Origin: Temnothorax longispinosus
Lineage: Eukaryota; Arthropoda; Insecta; Hymenoptera; Formicidae
Reading direction: 5' to 3'
DNA length: 64,000 bases
Assembly: GCF_030848805.1 (NCBI RefSeq)
Contig: NC_092358.1
Span: forward strand, 20,679,297-20,743,296
Shown: positions 47,863-61,476 of the stretch, piece after piece
How positions within the stretch are numbered: position 1 is the first letter of the stretch
Layout of the letters: each line of letters opens with the position of its first letter
The notes under the pieces: model-generated
Database searches by the model: none
What the model was told of the DNA's origin: nothing
Seen by the model: the letters and a program-made list of their open reading frames with translations, nothing else
Translations under genes and position numbers: made by a program

Positions 47863-49199
47863 GCAGTCTGGAAATGAATTTCCGCCCGGTGCAATCCCCA
47901 TCGTCGCGTATTTAAGCGAAATACAAAATTAATAGCCCGCCTAGGACAACGCGTACATCTCCTTCCCATCTTCTCCCGCCACGGCATTTGTTCGTCCGAG
48001 ATCGGTAGATTTAAACCGCTTCATGCTTAATGTTAAGGTATCCTGAAACTATTATTCGTCCTGAAACTACACTCAAGTTTATAGGATATTCTTCGCCAAA
48101 TTTGAAATTGATTCCTTCTTTTTTAAAGGAAAGATTGATCGATGCGTCCATATTTTTCGAAAACCAAGGGAGGTCCGAGGTCGGAAGTGCAATAAGTCGA
48201 ACTCCTAAAAGTCCGCTCCAAAGACAGCATGAATAGGCACATTCAAGATAAATGTTTCCAATATTCTATTCGAGCTCTATTCTACCCGTGGAAAAAAATC
48301 GCGTAAAAAGGAAAAGATCGGTTGGATAGTACCGTCGAGCGTTCGCCCTCGAAATACCATGTCGAACGTCGTGAATTGTACCACCAAGGTAGATCGAATG
48401 TTATTCACGTTTCCGAGAGTTAAGCCTTCTTCGCACTGATTTGTCACCCATCGACGGACCGTATATCGATCGCAGACGAATGCTAGATGGAATGCTACTT
48501 ACGTCGGCCAGATATCGGATGCAAATGCACTCGCCGCGCGAAAGGATTCGTACGCTTCAGACATTCATGTATTCCACATCGCGCTTGTATTTTCAAAAGC
48601 GAGATGGTCGACATCTCTCTCGCGGAATAATTTCGGTTGTCTGGAATATGTCGCAGTAACCCGTGCCGCGCGCGAGAGAAATCTCGCGTTGGCAATGTTA
48701 ACAGATGATAATGTACACCGATGCTGCCACAGAAAATAACTACGCGAACTGTGACACGCGGCGCCTAGCGCAGCCAAGAGAACTGGATATATATCCGTTA
48801 AATACGAGTTATCTCGGTAGACCATGAATGTTACTTTTGTTCTGCTTTTCTCTGTAACTATAATATTTAATCGGCCGCTATTTAATTTAACCACTCGCTA
48901 TCTAGTTTTATATTACGTATTTTTCCCTCATCGAGACGGAAATGTTTGCTCTGTCGAGTGTCGTATATTTTTATCTACAGTTCGCACGTGCTTATGTTCC
49001 ACGTATCTTCAATATCTATAATATCTACAAATGCTTTAATGTAAGAAGATAGTAACGATAACAATAAAATAATCAACAAAATACATTCCATATAAAATTA
49101 TATAAAAAAACGATCAAGAAAGATTTTAATAATATACAATGTAAATTCTTATTCTACTTTATTCGAGAATCGAATACTTTTTCTCATCGGCGATATCAG
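47863..49199. other. Unassigned non-coding DNA
   Basis: No gene is accepted. On the minus strand an ATG frame ending at about 48503 meets a consensus donor (cgac|gtaagtag), but two other frames over the same bases are also open. AT-rich from about 48990 to 49180. Confidence 0.45.
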
Positions 49200-49498
49200 G
49201 TGTCAATAAAACCGGACATAAATATCTAGAGACGAGGAAACAATTTATTCCAAGCAACGAGATCGCTCGAGTCCTACGGGAAGAGTTAACTCGCCTTCCA
49301 ATTCGCCGTAACGGCGTCATCCGCGCGAAACGGCTGCGTCGCGACGCCCGGCAACGAATTCACAATTACCCAGGACCCCAGGAGGAATCGCTACGTCGTC
49401 GCCAGACGACGCGGATACAAAAGACGGGACTTTCGTATACGCCACGAGGAGGAACAACGGCGCACGGGTCGAGCTCGTGCGCACTAAGCGACGTTTAA
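49200..49498 (+). CDS. Low-confidence open frame, possible terminal exon
   Basis: A frame without ATG stays open from an acceptor-like tttttctcatcggcgatatcag (ending 49199) for 99 codons to TAA at 49496. The peptide is arginine-rich (for example PIRRNGVIRAKRLRRDAR), which is typical of chance frames in CpG-rich DNA. The opposite strand is also open over much of the same bases. It competes with the minus-strand candidate next to it. Confidence 0.12.
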
Positions 49499-49594
49499 CT
49501 TTGCCCCCTGCTGCTCGGCCGAATGCACTTAATTAGGCGCAAAGAAGCGCCGACGAAGGGAGAGGCAGAGTACACAACAATTAACTCGATTAAT

Positions 49595-49785
49595 TCACCC
49601 GGCGTGCGAGTCGAAGACGGTTAGCTTAAATTCACCGTCGTCGTCGTCGTCGTCGTCATTGTCATCGTCGTCGTCGTTGTCGTCGTCGTCCTCCACCGCC
49701 CCGTGTCCTCTCATCCGCTCGTACATGCGCACGCCGCTCGCATACTTACACCGGGGGTCGTTAAAGACGCGATACCAGGGCGCGT
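49595..49785 (-). CDS. Candidate terminal exon encoding an acidic Asp-rich tail
   Basis: On the minus strand an acceptor (gcatctgcatccag) precedes 49785. With two leading bases the frame reads APWYRVFNDPRCKYASGVRM and continues to a run of 16 Asp and 2 Asn (from the GAC repeat at 49636-49691), then GEFKLTVFDSHAG and TGA at 49595. The segment before the Asp run uses aromatic residues, Cys, Met and Asn, unlike chance frames here. A consensus donor (gtaagtat) at 49749 would alternatively end a 36-nt exon at 49750-49785. No family is recognised. The Asp run may be only a microsatellite. Confidence 0.25.
49636..49691. repeat. (GTC/GAC)n trinucleotide repeat
   Basis: Imperfect GTC units with ATT/GTT-type interruptions. 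On the minus strand in one frame it reads as a run of Asp with two Asn. Confidence 0.92.
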
Positions 49786-52700
49786 CTGGATGCAGATGCG
49801 GTTACTTGCGAGATAAGATACCCTAGTTAACGATAGTTGCAACGGGTTGCATTTAGATGCGGCGCGGAAACAAATGTTTATGGCGTGCATTGATAAATAT
49901 TCCTTTTCAGTTGCATCTTTCTTTCTAATTAAAAGATGTAAATGAAAAATGAACTTTTACTATCCTACATCTATATCTAATACGTATGAGTTTTATTTTT
50001 ATTATTCTTAATATTCTTATTATTCTTAAATTAGGTTGTATCTGGCCTACACTTTTCATCAAAAGTTATTCAGAAAAACGTATGTACAGATGTTATGATG
50101 TATAAATGTATGTGTAATTCGCTGAGTCTAAATGACTGGGCAAATATCAATCATATCTCTGTAAGATTTCTTCATTCTTCATCGTAGAATGAACAATCAC
50201 GTAGAAAACTATCTATAAAACTTAACATATACTGAAAACTTAACATAAACTGAAATTGTACTCTCTGCCGTTAATGTATGAGGTAGTTAAAGTAGACTTT
50301 ATATATAAAAACATCTTAAAACTTGCGCTCAAGCGCGAGTTACAAAAATACAAAAATAAGATTTTAAACAGTTAACGAAGAATATCGTCTGCATATAAAA
50401 AAATATTCTGAGAATATGGAATAAGATATAAACATGCATTTAACTAGTAAATTTCCGTTGCTTTATTGTTAAACAATAACAAGAACAGCATGATAGACTT
50501 TTATAAATTGGTAATATATCCCTCCAAAGCAGACCGTCGCAATATTGTTCGCATCTCTACCTGGCTATTCGTACATGGATACTTAACGACACCGACATAC
50601 ACCCATACGCAAGCATTAAAGCGACGACGTCGGCGACGAGCCCCAGTTTCGTGCTCTTTCAACTAAGAACGACGACGACGACGACGACGACAAGAGCCAG
50701 CGAGCACAATTAGCTGCCTTGGAGAAAGATATACTCGCGGGGATGTTCGGGGAGAGGAGCGAGGTGACTCGTGGAGAAAGGAAACGGAATGGCGGAAAAA
50801 AAGAGAGGAATAAAGGACACAAGAGGTGAGAAAATAAGGCGGGAAGAAGCGTGACGACGACGGTGCTCGAGTGAAGTCGGTGGTTTGGAAGGAAGAAGAG
50901 GAGAAGGAGGGTAACTAGTAGGCGGTAGAGGTACCTAGAGCAGGCGGAAGTGCACAAGGACGGAGGACGCGAGGGAGGAAGCGAGCGATGGGGGGGATTT
51001 TCCGACAAAGTCGATAAATAAAAAAGTTGGTAAGGTCGGCGTTATATATACATATAGAGGATGTGTTATATATACAATGAGAAAGGTGCGGAAGGAAAGG
51101 CGAGAGGAAAACAACGACTGCGACGCGGACAAGAGGACGGCGGCGGCGGTGGCGGCAGTTGCGCATCCGAGTTCTTCGAGTTATGGTATCGATAACTCGC
51201 CCGTCGAGTGAGAGGCCGAAGCTGTATTTCCCATGCACATCCTGCAAAAGCGTGCATCCCCCCCGTTCTCCATCTCTCTCCTCGGTCCCTTCTGCAAGAG
51301 GCTACATCCTGTCGCGCGAGGGTGAGCGCACGGCCATATTTATAGCGGCGTGCATTCACCGGGGGTGGATCACACGTGAAACTCCGACGGTCGTGCGGTG
51401 ATGCTGGTGTCGGCGCGACGGCGACGGTGGTGCGTCGGTGGTAGTCCTCTCTTTAACCGCGACCAAAACCCTCCTCCTTCTTGCCCACTCCCCTGTCGCG
51501 CCCTTCCGCATATTCATATTCTATCCCCCCCCCCCCGCACCCCACAGCTCTCTATCTCTCGGCCCTATGTCTCGTTCCGTCTCGACTCTCGGAACCACCG
51601 GCATGCATTACGAGGCATTACTCGCCGGACGCGTGTAGTCGTTATTTATGCCGCGTGCACTTTCGTATGTACGTACGTGCAAGGTGCACGAGTGCGTGTA
51701 AAAGCGAACGCAGAGAGCGATTGCACTCTATGCGCCAAGTGTATAGTGCTACACAAAGTATCGGTAAACGGTAGGCGACACCGATATCAGCGGAGATGGG
51801 CGTCACGGGTCTTACATGCTTTTGAGCGTCTCGAACAATGATTTAATCGAACGAGTGATTTAATCAACCAGTAGCACATTACCTTATTGACACGGTTAAT
51901 ATTTTATTCCGCGCTAATTGGAACAAGCTGTCGCTTAGATATAATTGAAGAGACGAAAAGAATTCTTATAAAATTTGAGTTGTTTTCATAGAAGTCCTCA
52001 TTTGCTTCATCTTTTGCCATTTTAATAGCATAAAAGTACTTCTATATGTGCAATGTAGATGATCACACAAACGGTATTAGTTTACTCCGTTTTAGTCGAT
52101 TGAACGTTAATTCTGGCTAACATATATAAGTAGATAAAAACTGTATTTGCACATCCCATTTTTTTTTTTTTTAGATAATTCTGCACAAAGGAGAGGATAT
52201 AAGTATACGTAGGTACTTTATTTAATATATTAGAGCAAAATATAATTTTGATGAAAACAATTTTGAATACTTTGTAATATCTTTTATAACTTTGCATAAA
52301 ATTATTTCAAACAAGATATAGGATATAGAAAGACTTTTTTTCTTAAATTATTACAACGAGTGTTCTTCGTTCAATTAATATTTTAATAACATGTAAAGAT
52401 TCATAATGCGCTATTTTAATATCAACATCACTTTGTAAATATTAACCCAATAAAAAGCGAACTTTGCTGGAAAATGAAAATGAAAATTTCGCTGTCGCAG
52501 AAGTGGCATTACACGCCGCACAGAGTTTGCGATACAGAAGTTTGCAACAATAAACTTTTGGCTTATAATTAATGGTACTACAATAACTGCAGAATTACTA
52601 ATCTGGCGAATATACCCCGCTCTCGATTTTACGACGTAAGTACTGTGTACGACATTTGTGCTATTGTTTCGAGCATCTTGCGCATATGTACGTATATACC

Positions 52701-55538
52701 GCGAACAATCTCGGACAGGAATATTGAGCGGCTTTAATGAGTTATAAATTCAATTACAGCATAAAAAATAAAAAAAGCGAAAAGTTTGTAAATTATTCCA
52801 ATGGTAGCAATGTATGTCGGTATTATATAAATTTGTCATACAGATTTCTCAACATTATGGTTTAACTTACTTTAATTTATTAACAGTGCATAACTTTTGA
52901 TCAAAACTATCCTACATATGTGAACGAGCAAGCGAGCGACGTTGATACAACCATTCAACTACCGCTATACTGCGTTTTCCTGTCGTAAATACGTCGCGAG
53001 ATGGAATGTATACACTCTGCGAAACTTGCTGGGGACCTTCGTGTCGACCGTAGAATGTCCAGAGTTGGCCTTCGGGCTTTTAACGGCCCCCTCGGACGCG
53101 CTATTATTTGCAACCGTGTACACTTTTGCGCGACTCGCCACAGTCGTACCCGACTTCGTCGCGCGAATTCTCCCGTGCTTGACACTTAGCGAGACACACT
53201 TACGATGCCTATTAACGACTCCCTAATCGATTTCTCGGGAATAAAGTGGCCCGCAGATGATGTTAGCCACCGTTGCGCTATATATAGTACAAACCGATAA
53301 CGGTTGAATCGTTTATTTCCGGAACTCGCTATCTGCGGAAATTCGCATTTTTCAGGAAATTGAAGAAACGAACGGACCAACTCTCTCAAAATGAAATTCT
53401 TTTAATTTGACGTTTTTAATAAGAATGCCATTAGAAATTGTAAAGCCTGTTCGCGTCCATGTCCCGCGTTATGTAGTAGCAAAATTACATAAATTTTCAA
53501 ATTCCAATATTAAAAGATTACATGATAAATATTCAAACATTTCGTCGTTTATATCTTTCAACTGCTCGATACTAAATTTACGGATTGTAAGCGGCAAAGA
53601 TACGCACGCAATCTCTCGCATCATCCTGAAGACAGAAAAATTAGACGCTGCCGTTCTACTTGGCGTTCAATTTACACCTGCCGGGCGTAAATTGCACCGT
53701 TGCTGCGACGTGTTTCTCTTCGAACTATTTTGTTTGAGATGAGTCTCGATTCGCGCATTTATGAGATGTAAGAGGCAAACACGAGCTATGTAAAAGACCG
53801 GCGTCTCGAAGATGAGAAAATTGGTTAATGAAGTTTACCTTGAATCTACCGAATATAAATTGGACATTTAACAGCGTGAACGAAGCTCGAGGCACGCCTA
53901 TCCCCCGTCTGCTTTATTCGAGATGAGGCTCAAGTTCGCGCTAATGCGACGTAATAAGGAAGCGTAAGTGCAGTAACATTCTACTGAAATTTAAATATCC
54001 GTCATCGCGAAGGTGGAGAGATACTCGCTCGGGAATTTTATTTTTGCATTGCGCTGCGAGTTTAATATTAATGTTAAGCTGACAAGGCGACGTACGAAAG
54101 CTTGTGCACCATTTACATCTGTTAATAGCGAGAGATATATGTGAGATAATTTTTTTAGAGTATTCTTAACATGTCATAATAAATAAAAATATCGGGATGC
54201 AGAACTCAACTGCGATATGGCGCGATAATGGCAAGCAAAACGGATTAAACTTTCAAAATATAGCGTTGTGATGGTTAAATATTACATTGCACAAAGCAAT
54301 TTTACTTTCCGCCGCGGTATCATAAACAACCACGGCGACCGTATTTTATTCAGACCAAGGCCAAATTTCGATATAAATTCGCGCATAAGCGGCTCTTTTT
54401 TTCCTTTTAACGCAATGCTGACACAGTCCCGGTCCAGTCCGGAGAAGAAAATTAGCGCGTTCGCGTTCCGCGGAAAATTTAAACAAAAACATCGCCGTAC
54501 ATCGAGACGTTTAATTAAATTTCCGACAGGAGACGCGCGCGAGAACAAACATTTTATAATTACTATTTAAATCTAGCTCGCATGCGCCATTAAATTGAGA
54601 GTAATTCATAAAACGCGAGACATTCCGACGTAAAACGAGCGGACTTCCGTATGGCATTTCATCGTTTATTCACGGATTAAAAATTAACTCTGCGCAATAA
54701 ACTTTTCAAACTCAAATAATCCTACATACCGCGTATAATATCTTTTATTGCGCAGCAAAGACGGTAAGATTTTCATTTCAATTCTTATTCAAAGCACTTC
54801 GATATAAATGCTAACAAGGAGACGCAAAGTTTAAAATATTGGTTTTTAAAGCATCGTACCGCTGTTTTTCAGTCATACTGGATATTGATAGCCCCGAATA
54901 AAAAGCTAAGTTTCCAGCAGAAGTGACTTTGTGTGCTGCTTTTTACTTCGAGTCTCGCCTTCGTTATCAACTTCTATCCGTAACAAAAGACACAGTCTCA
55001 TACAGGCGAAGCGCAAAGCACAAAGTAAAGAGCCGCGAAGTCACACTTCGCGGAATAACGCGCGGAAATAAAAATATATACAAGATGTCTTCCCCCAAAG
55101 TAAAATGTTCCAAACTTCGCTAGCATCCAATTCCCAGCCACTCGCCTCTCGTCCGGAGATAAAACTGGAGCAGAATTAAATTAACTCGAAAATAATTTGT
55201 TCCGCAGGCACGTCACGGTAGGTTACAAGCGGTATCGAGATCCTCGTCAGCTCGGGCAAATGCCCCCGGGGAGCCGCGCTCGCAAAGCTAAGCTCGATGG
55301 AACCCCATAATGCGCCGCATTAACGAACCACTCTGCGTCTTCTCCTCGTAAGCGGGGGGTTCATCGTCAGGCCGTAAAACCATCAGACATTCGTGGGACG
55401 TACAGGGTGTCCGTGAAGCTATCGTCAATCAAAGATACATTTTTTCACGAATTTCGAAACAATTGAAAACAAAAAAAATGAAAATCACAAATATTGATAA
55501 ATATTTCACATCGGTAGTCAATTAACAAAAGGTATATG
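49786..55538. other. Unassigned non-coding DNA
   Basis: No gene is recognised in over 5.7 kb. (ACG)8 lies at about 50669-50691, a strongly purine-rich plus strand at about 50700-50960, C12 at 51525-51536 and T14 at 52159-52172. AT-rich at 49900-50480 and 51890-52480. The frames at 50616-51008, 51398-51841 and 53407-53742 carry no recognisable domain, and most overlap others. Confidence 0.5.
50669..50691. repeat. (ACG)8 trinucleotide repeat
   Basis: Uninterrupted ACG units following caactaaga. Confidence 0.93.
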
Positions 55539-55892
55539 CTGGCTATACGTTTACACCCAGCGACCTGATCGCGGTCTGACCTATATTGTGACCCGAAGTA
55601 GGTCTAGGCATCATTTGTTTACACCTAAAAATTGACGGAATCGTATTTGGAATCGCCCTGAATTGCAGCGAATCCGAACAAGCAAATAAAGCTTTTAGGA
55701 CTCGTCGCGCGTGATCGCGCGTTTACATCGCAAATGATAACGGCCTATTTCAGGTCGGGTCACTAAAATACGCGGCCTAACCTGAAGCCAGGTCCGGTCG
55801 CCTATCAAGTGTTTACAGCAGGCGGCCTAAATAATTTAGGTCGAATTTGAGGTATAAGCCGCGGTCTAAATTCAGGATGTAAACCTAGCCAT
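55539..55892. mobile_element. Miniature element of about 350 bp with GTTTACA repeats
   Basis: The left end tggctatacgtttacaccc and the inverse of the right end (tggctaggtttacatcct) share TGGCTA and GTTTACA with a two-base length difference. GTTTACA occurs at 55549, 55617, 55721 and 55811, and inverted at 55878. Words built on cggcctaa, aggtc and cggtct recur internally in both orientations. There is no open frame. The pattern fits a non-autonomous DNA transposon with repeated transposase-binding words; the family is not assigned. Confidence 0.6.
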
Positions 55893-58800
55893 TGTAGTTT
55901 CAAATTACTGATGGAGAATGTTTTCTTATCGAACCTGTGTAATAAACATAAGCTGAACTTCCTATCGCTTCGCGTGTTATTGGCCTTCAATTCTTATAAA
56001 CCTTTTGAATCCCTTCAACGTGAGGAGTGCCCGATGGAAAGCAGATCCGGCGCAGCGCGATTTCAACGGTAAACGGATAGAAGAAGTTCCGTGTACACGA
56101 ACAAATAAAAAGTATTTACGATCGTGTGCTGGAAACACATCCGGCGCGCGCGAAGCTGCGGGAGACACGAGGGAGATTTCGCCGAGCCGGCCAAGTAAGT
56201 TTCGTCTTCGACAACTTTTCCGCGCTAGCGGATGTTCCGAAACGACAAGGATATGACACGTACGTACGTACGTGCACGTGTGTATATAAAAGGGTGGCGC
56301 CATGTCCATGAGTCCCTAAATCGACGCGGCGACTTGGAAGGATACAACCCTCTTTTGTCGCGAGAAAAAAAATAAGCGAGAACGCGGCACGGCAATTTTT
56401 TCTGAAAAGTAAGGTAAATTTATTATTTTTTTTTTCTGAGAGAAAAAGCGTGGCCGCGTACGAAAGGCGATTGATAAATGAAATTAACCTCTCGTACTTT
56501 TGACCCGTTTCGCGAAAACCGGAGCGAAGAAAATCGCGGGTATTGCGCGAAAGAGGTATCACATGTTTCCCTCGTTATTGCGTTAGTATATCGTTTCGCG
56601 TATTTGAACTTTCGACCTGCGACACGGGGGTTGTTATTCGACACCCCGTGGTTGGTGGAAAGAAAGAAAGTATTATTAAAAGGCGCGCCATACGTCCCCA
56701 TTATTACTTTACGACCCGCGAGTACGCGCACGCAATAACTCAGCGACAAAGAAATGGCGCAGAAAAAAGTCGTCTCGCCTCGCATCTTATTTTTTTTTCA
56801 CGAGGGATCATCCGTTTTTGGGCTGCACCATCAATCTCCGCGGGCCCCGTGGATACACGCGAGCAGGGTTGGATTCCGGTCAGGTAAGCTAGGGGATCAA
56901 CCCTCGTAAAGTGCACGAATTAAGAGGGTGCAACGTATCGTATGATATCGTGCATTACAAAATTACAGAGAGAATTATACGTGTTAATTTCACGATATAA
57001 TTTCGAAATAAATTTATACAACACGCGCGCATAATTTCGCGGACGCCTTCAGGGAATAACGTTCATTTAAATCCTCATTTTTTATACATATAGACATAAC
57101 ATATACATATATACACATCGAATATTAATAATTATATTCATGCGTGTAGAATACAGTTGCAGAAGTCCAAAAATGTTTAATACGGGAAAAAGAGGTCCTT
57201 GATGAAGAAATAGAAATAAAATAGAAAAATAATTTGAATTAAATTACACAGTTTTCTCCGAGAAAGCCCGTATAAATAGTCAAAATCTGTTTCTAGCAAA
57301 ACTGACGCAAATTTAAATGTTCCTTCAGAATGCACTGGATGCGCTCTGTGACCGACCCCATGCGCGATTTCTCCATGGACAGTTTCCGGACGTAACGTAC
57401 GCGCAGGTATTTTAAACGCGCAGTCGGATATACATTTTAAGGCAGTTTTATCCCGCTCCGGTCGCGTTGATCGCCGAAAATTCGGACCGCCAGACACGTA
57501 GGCTATTGATTGGCGGATACGATGGTGCGTGGCGGTATTTCGCATGCGAGAGAACCCCCGGAGAGCGCACGCGAGAGAGGGCGAGATCTCGATTTGACCC
57601 TCGTATGATAATACGGCAGGTAATTTCCGGATCCCGATACACGGGTGGAGTAATGGGAAAAACGGTAACCCTTCTGTCATATCCGTTATGGATTCATTCG
57701 GCCCTTGTTTGCGTACCCGTCCTCTCGTAGAAACGTGCGTGTCATTCTTGTATGTTCACATGTGCGTACCATGTACCACACGCACTCGGTGCAGGATCGC
57801 GGATCGTTTTATACGTTCACGAGTGTTGACTTGTCAAGTGGCTAATATGCAACGCGTGTTCGCAATGGTCTTATGGGACCCTCGGTCAATTATCGAAAAT
57901 ATGAAAAGGTTTTGCTATCAATCCCGCAAATTAACGTGAAAATTCCGATTATACCAATCATTTATAATTCGAGCTCTCGGTTAAATCGTCTACTTTGAAA
58001 CAAGCAGCATTCTATCTCATTGTCAGTCTTTAATATACGGTGGTCTTCGATAGCCGCGGTAATTCTAGGAAACTCAGTGGTTCCAAGCGCGAGATAGTAA
58101 GTTTCTAACGTTCACGGATATGGCTCAAGATTAATGCAGCATTCTTCAGAAGAACTAACTAGAAGTATTTTACACCGCAAAAAACATCAAACGGGGCGAC
58201 GGAAAGAAGCTAAGCCCGGAGAAATTAACGCCCGGAACAGTTATGCGTTCTGACGCTCCCTCCTACAGAGCGGAATGGTTGGCTGGAGTAATTTTTTAAC
58301 GCTACGTATCCCACGAAACGTCGTCATGTCGTGCGGAAATTTCAAAAGCCATGCGACACGCGCGTCCACCGCACGGTGCGCGCGTTTGTTGCGGTCCAAT
58401 GAAAATCGCGTCGCAAATTCAAAACACACACCCCTGGCCAGGCTCAGTCGCGTTATCAGAAAAAACACTGGGGGGGTCTCTCTGACGAGGAAAGGGAGGA
58501 CGAGAAAAGAGGGACGTGAACACGAGGCAGAAATACACAGAGTAAAACGGCAGACGGTCGACAGCCGCGGGTTACGAAGGGAGCAGAAAAGGAAGGGGAG
58601 CCAGGAGGAAAGGGGAATCCGCGATAAAAAGGGGGGAATACAAGGAGCCACACGAGGGTGGGAAGGGCTCGGGACCGTTCCCCACGCGCGTACGCAGGAG
58701 GGTGAAAAGAAGGGAAACACCAGAGGAAAGAAGATGGCGAGCGAGCGAGCGCGGGAAGGAGAGAAGAACACCGACTTCAAAGAAGATAACGATCTTTGCT

Positions 58801-61474
58801 TACGTTAATTACCGTCTGACAAGGATGAACGACCGCCCACGGTATTTTCGCCCGCCGGTAGATTCTCATCAAATTGATTGTCTCGAGAGGGAGAAGGGGG
58901 AGGAAAAAGAGAGGAGGCCGTGACTTCGGGCGATCACGGGTCGCGCGCGTCCGTCGACCGCGCCGGTCGAGCCCTGATAAATCATCTCTGATAAGTGTAC
59001 GTATTAATCCGCGACCGCGAGAGAACAACATCACGGGGAAAAGGGAAGGATGAGCGTAATTGCGAAGCGCGCCGTAAGGTAATAGTAAAATAGAACGATA
59101 AATCAGGGGAGTATAGCGATCGTCTTGGGAGTAGCTAGACCGGACCGACTGGATATCTCGCGCGCGCGTCCGGACCGATAGATCGCTTTTGCCGGAGTTT
59201 CGAGATGGATGTAAGGATAAGTCGGCCGAGGAGTGGCTGGAAGCTTCTTCGATCGTTTCCTCGAAAATGGCGTGGTAACGCAAAGTCGAGCAAAACGTTC
59301 GCGGACAACGACGCGTGAATATTAGATGGAAGTTTCCACCCTCCATCAGCGTAATGTCTCTTTCTCTCTCTTTCTCTCCAAGATGGAGAGAAAGTTTATT
59401 ATACACCGGAATAAATTAATTCAACTTGATATAATTGAGTTTACATTATACCTGTGATCTTAGATGCAAAAATACGGTGCATATCCCTCATCAATAATGA
59501 GTAATCAAGAAACAATCCGCGCTGGTTTCAAAGCATAGCGTATTTATTTTATTGATATCAGCCTGTTTACCATGCTAATTTGATTTATCGTCGTTTACTG
59601 AAAATGTTTCCAATATTCCCGATTATATTGTTATTGATATATATTCGAGTCTGGACATATCAATCTTATGGATCACTTTAATTTAAATTATAAATAAAAT
59701 ACAGAAAACGGCTTGTGAAACAAAATTGTTGCGAAAAGATACGTCGGCGATGTTTTTACAGCATATTCAGCCACCATGAATTAGATTACTCCGAATTAAT
59801 ATAAATAAATTGCCGTCGCGCGCGCGACGTGACGGTCGAGGAGCAAAGCTCTCGTGAAATAAAAGGCAGCCGTGACGAGAAAGCCGTAATAGCTCGCGGT
59901 TGAATATTCTATATAGTTGAATATGACAAGGCTGCTCCGGACAGCCACTGCGAGGACGGGGGGAGGGGAGGTGGGGCTTGGAATAGGGAAGAGAGGGCAA
60001 CGGCGAGATAAAATGGCTTGCTTGAAAAAAAGGGAAAGAAACGGAACTGGGTCGATCGAACGAGCCATTGGTTTTCGTAAATAATACCGGACTCTATAAA
60101 GTTTCAGTTTAGCTCTTAATAAACGAATAGTTCGTAACTACGCCAGTCGGACCACTTTGCGACGGTAATCAAATTGTAAAACTTATAACTCGCCACGGCC
60201 GCTTTTCCCCTCGTCCTCCTCGACGGCTTTTACATGAAGCCACCCAGATTGTAATAAATTTTTAATGAGCCGCTCTACGCGCGGTATCATAAACGAACGA
60301 ACGAAGGCGATGGCGGTCGGTATGCTTGTATAAGAATAAGAGATACACCGTTACGCGAACAATTTCTCCAACTGTAGCAGCAGCAGCAGCAGCTCTCGTG
60401 AGGTATTTACCGCGATGCGCCGCGCGGCAACGAACAGTACCTACGGAGAATACGCAATAGTACCTGTTACAACCTCGTAGCGAAGACAATAACGAGGAAA
60501 CGCTTAGCGCCGCGAAACAAAGACGCTCGGTGTTACTACAAATTATCCGCCCGAAGCCGCGCGCGTCGGAAAAAGAAGCATCGTCGTTACGACGTTTACA
60601 ATGCCGAAGTACACGGCTGCTGATGGTTTTTGTACAATACCATTTCTATGCGGCGTTTGTATTTCGAAACGGATTGTTACGCGAAACGGAAAAGCGAGTG
60701 CGCGAGAAGACATAATGCGCCTGTATAATGAATTCCCTTGTAATTAAAATAAATAAGAAAATGTTAAAGTGTAGTTTTTACAAAACAGGGATTTTATCAT
60801 AAACAATACTAATTCTCCTATTCTTCGTGATATCAAAAAAAGGTCTGGTATTTCTGTTGATTAAATTCTTTGAATAAAACTGCATAAGAACATACTACAC
60901 TAATTAAAAATTAAATAAAAGTCGCGCTAAAAATATCATTTTCGAAATTACGACTGTGGAATTTCCAAGTAGTGTGGCAGAGACGAATCGGCGCCTACTT
61001 ATTTACGTGCACGTTCGATACTTTCCACCTTATCGGCGAATCATCTTATACCCGGCAGTTTCACGATGCAAGGCAGGTGTACCTCGGTAATGATCGGCAC
61101 CATTTCCGTAACCGCTGCGTTTCCTCCTTCTTCTCTTGCCGCCGCAGCGAGAAGTTTCCTCGACTTTCCTTTTGCGGTAATCGCGAAGTATTCACGATCG
61201 CATAAATATCGGGCTCAACTTCTCTCGCCGCATCCTGCTCCGTCTCTTTGTATTCTCATCATGTATTTATCGTTAAATGCAGTAGGTTTTTTCTTACATT
61301 TCTTACATCGCAATCCTTGTAGATAAATAATATCCACCATCGATGACGACCATTATTTAATACTAATTGTCGCTATTTATTGACATAATTGGACGTGTGT
61401 TATCGTTTTCGTACGTTTTTTTTTTATGATGCATCTATATATAATGTATTATTTTTCTTATTGTCTGTTACCGG
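55893..61474. other. Unassigned non-coding DNA
   Basis: No gene is recognised. An 18-bp palindrome of ACGT units lies at 56257-56274, a purine-rich plus strand at about 58470-58770 and a 10-bp perfect stem (ctttctctcc-aagat-ggagagaaag) at 59370-59394. (AGC)6 lies at 60376-60393. The longest frames (57177-57680, 58241-58808, 58777-59406) are antisense to one another or to other frames and carry no domain signature. Confidence 0.5.
60376..60393. repeat. (AGC)6 trinucleotide repeat
   Basis: Six uninterrupted AGC units. Confidence 0.9.
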
Positions 61475-61476
61475 TA

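Noticed and set aside
48503..48618. Minus-strand ATG frame ending at a gtaagt donor
   Set aside because: Two other frames over the same bases are also open, no upstream evidence exists, and GTAAGT is expected tens of times by chance in 64 kb of double-stranded sequence.
50279..50297. tgaggtagttaaagta, sharing the let-7 seed
   Set aside because: Diverges from let-7 after the seed and has no complementary arm nearby.
57177..57680. 167-codon minus-strand open frame
   Set aside because: No domain or splice context. It overlaps plus-strand and other minus-strand frames, and its C-terminal end (start of the coordinates) is a Phe/Tyr/Ile run from AT-rich DNA.
58241..58808. Long overlapping frames on both strands (179 and 177 codons)
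   Set aside because: Mirror frames over the same purine-biased DNA. Composition (Arg/Lys/Glu/Gly against Ser/Phe/Pro/Leu) follows strand bias.
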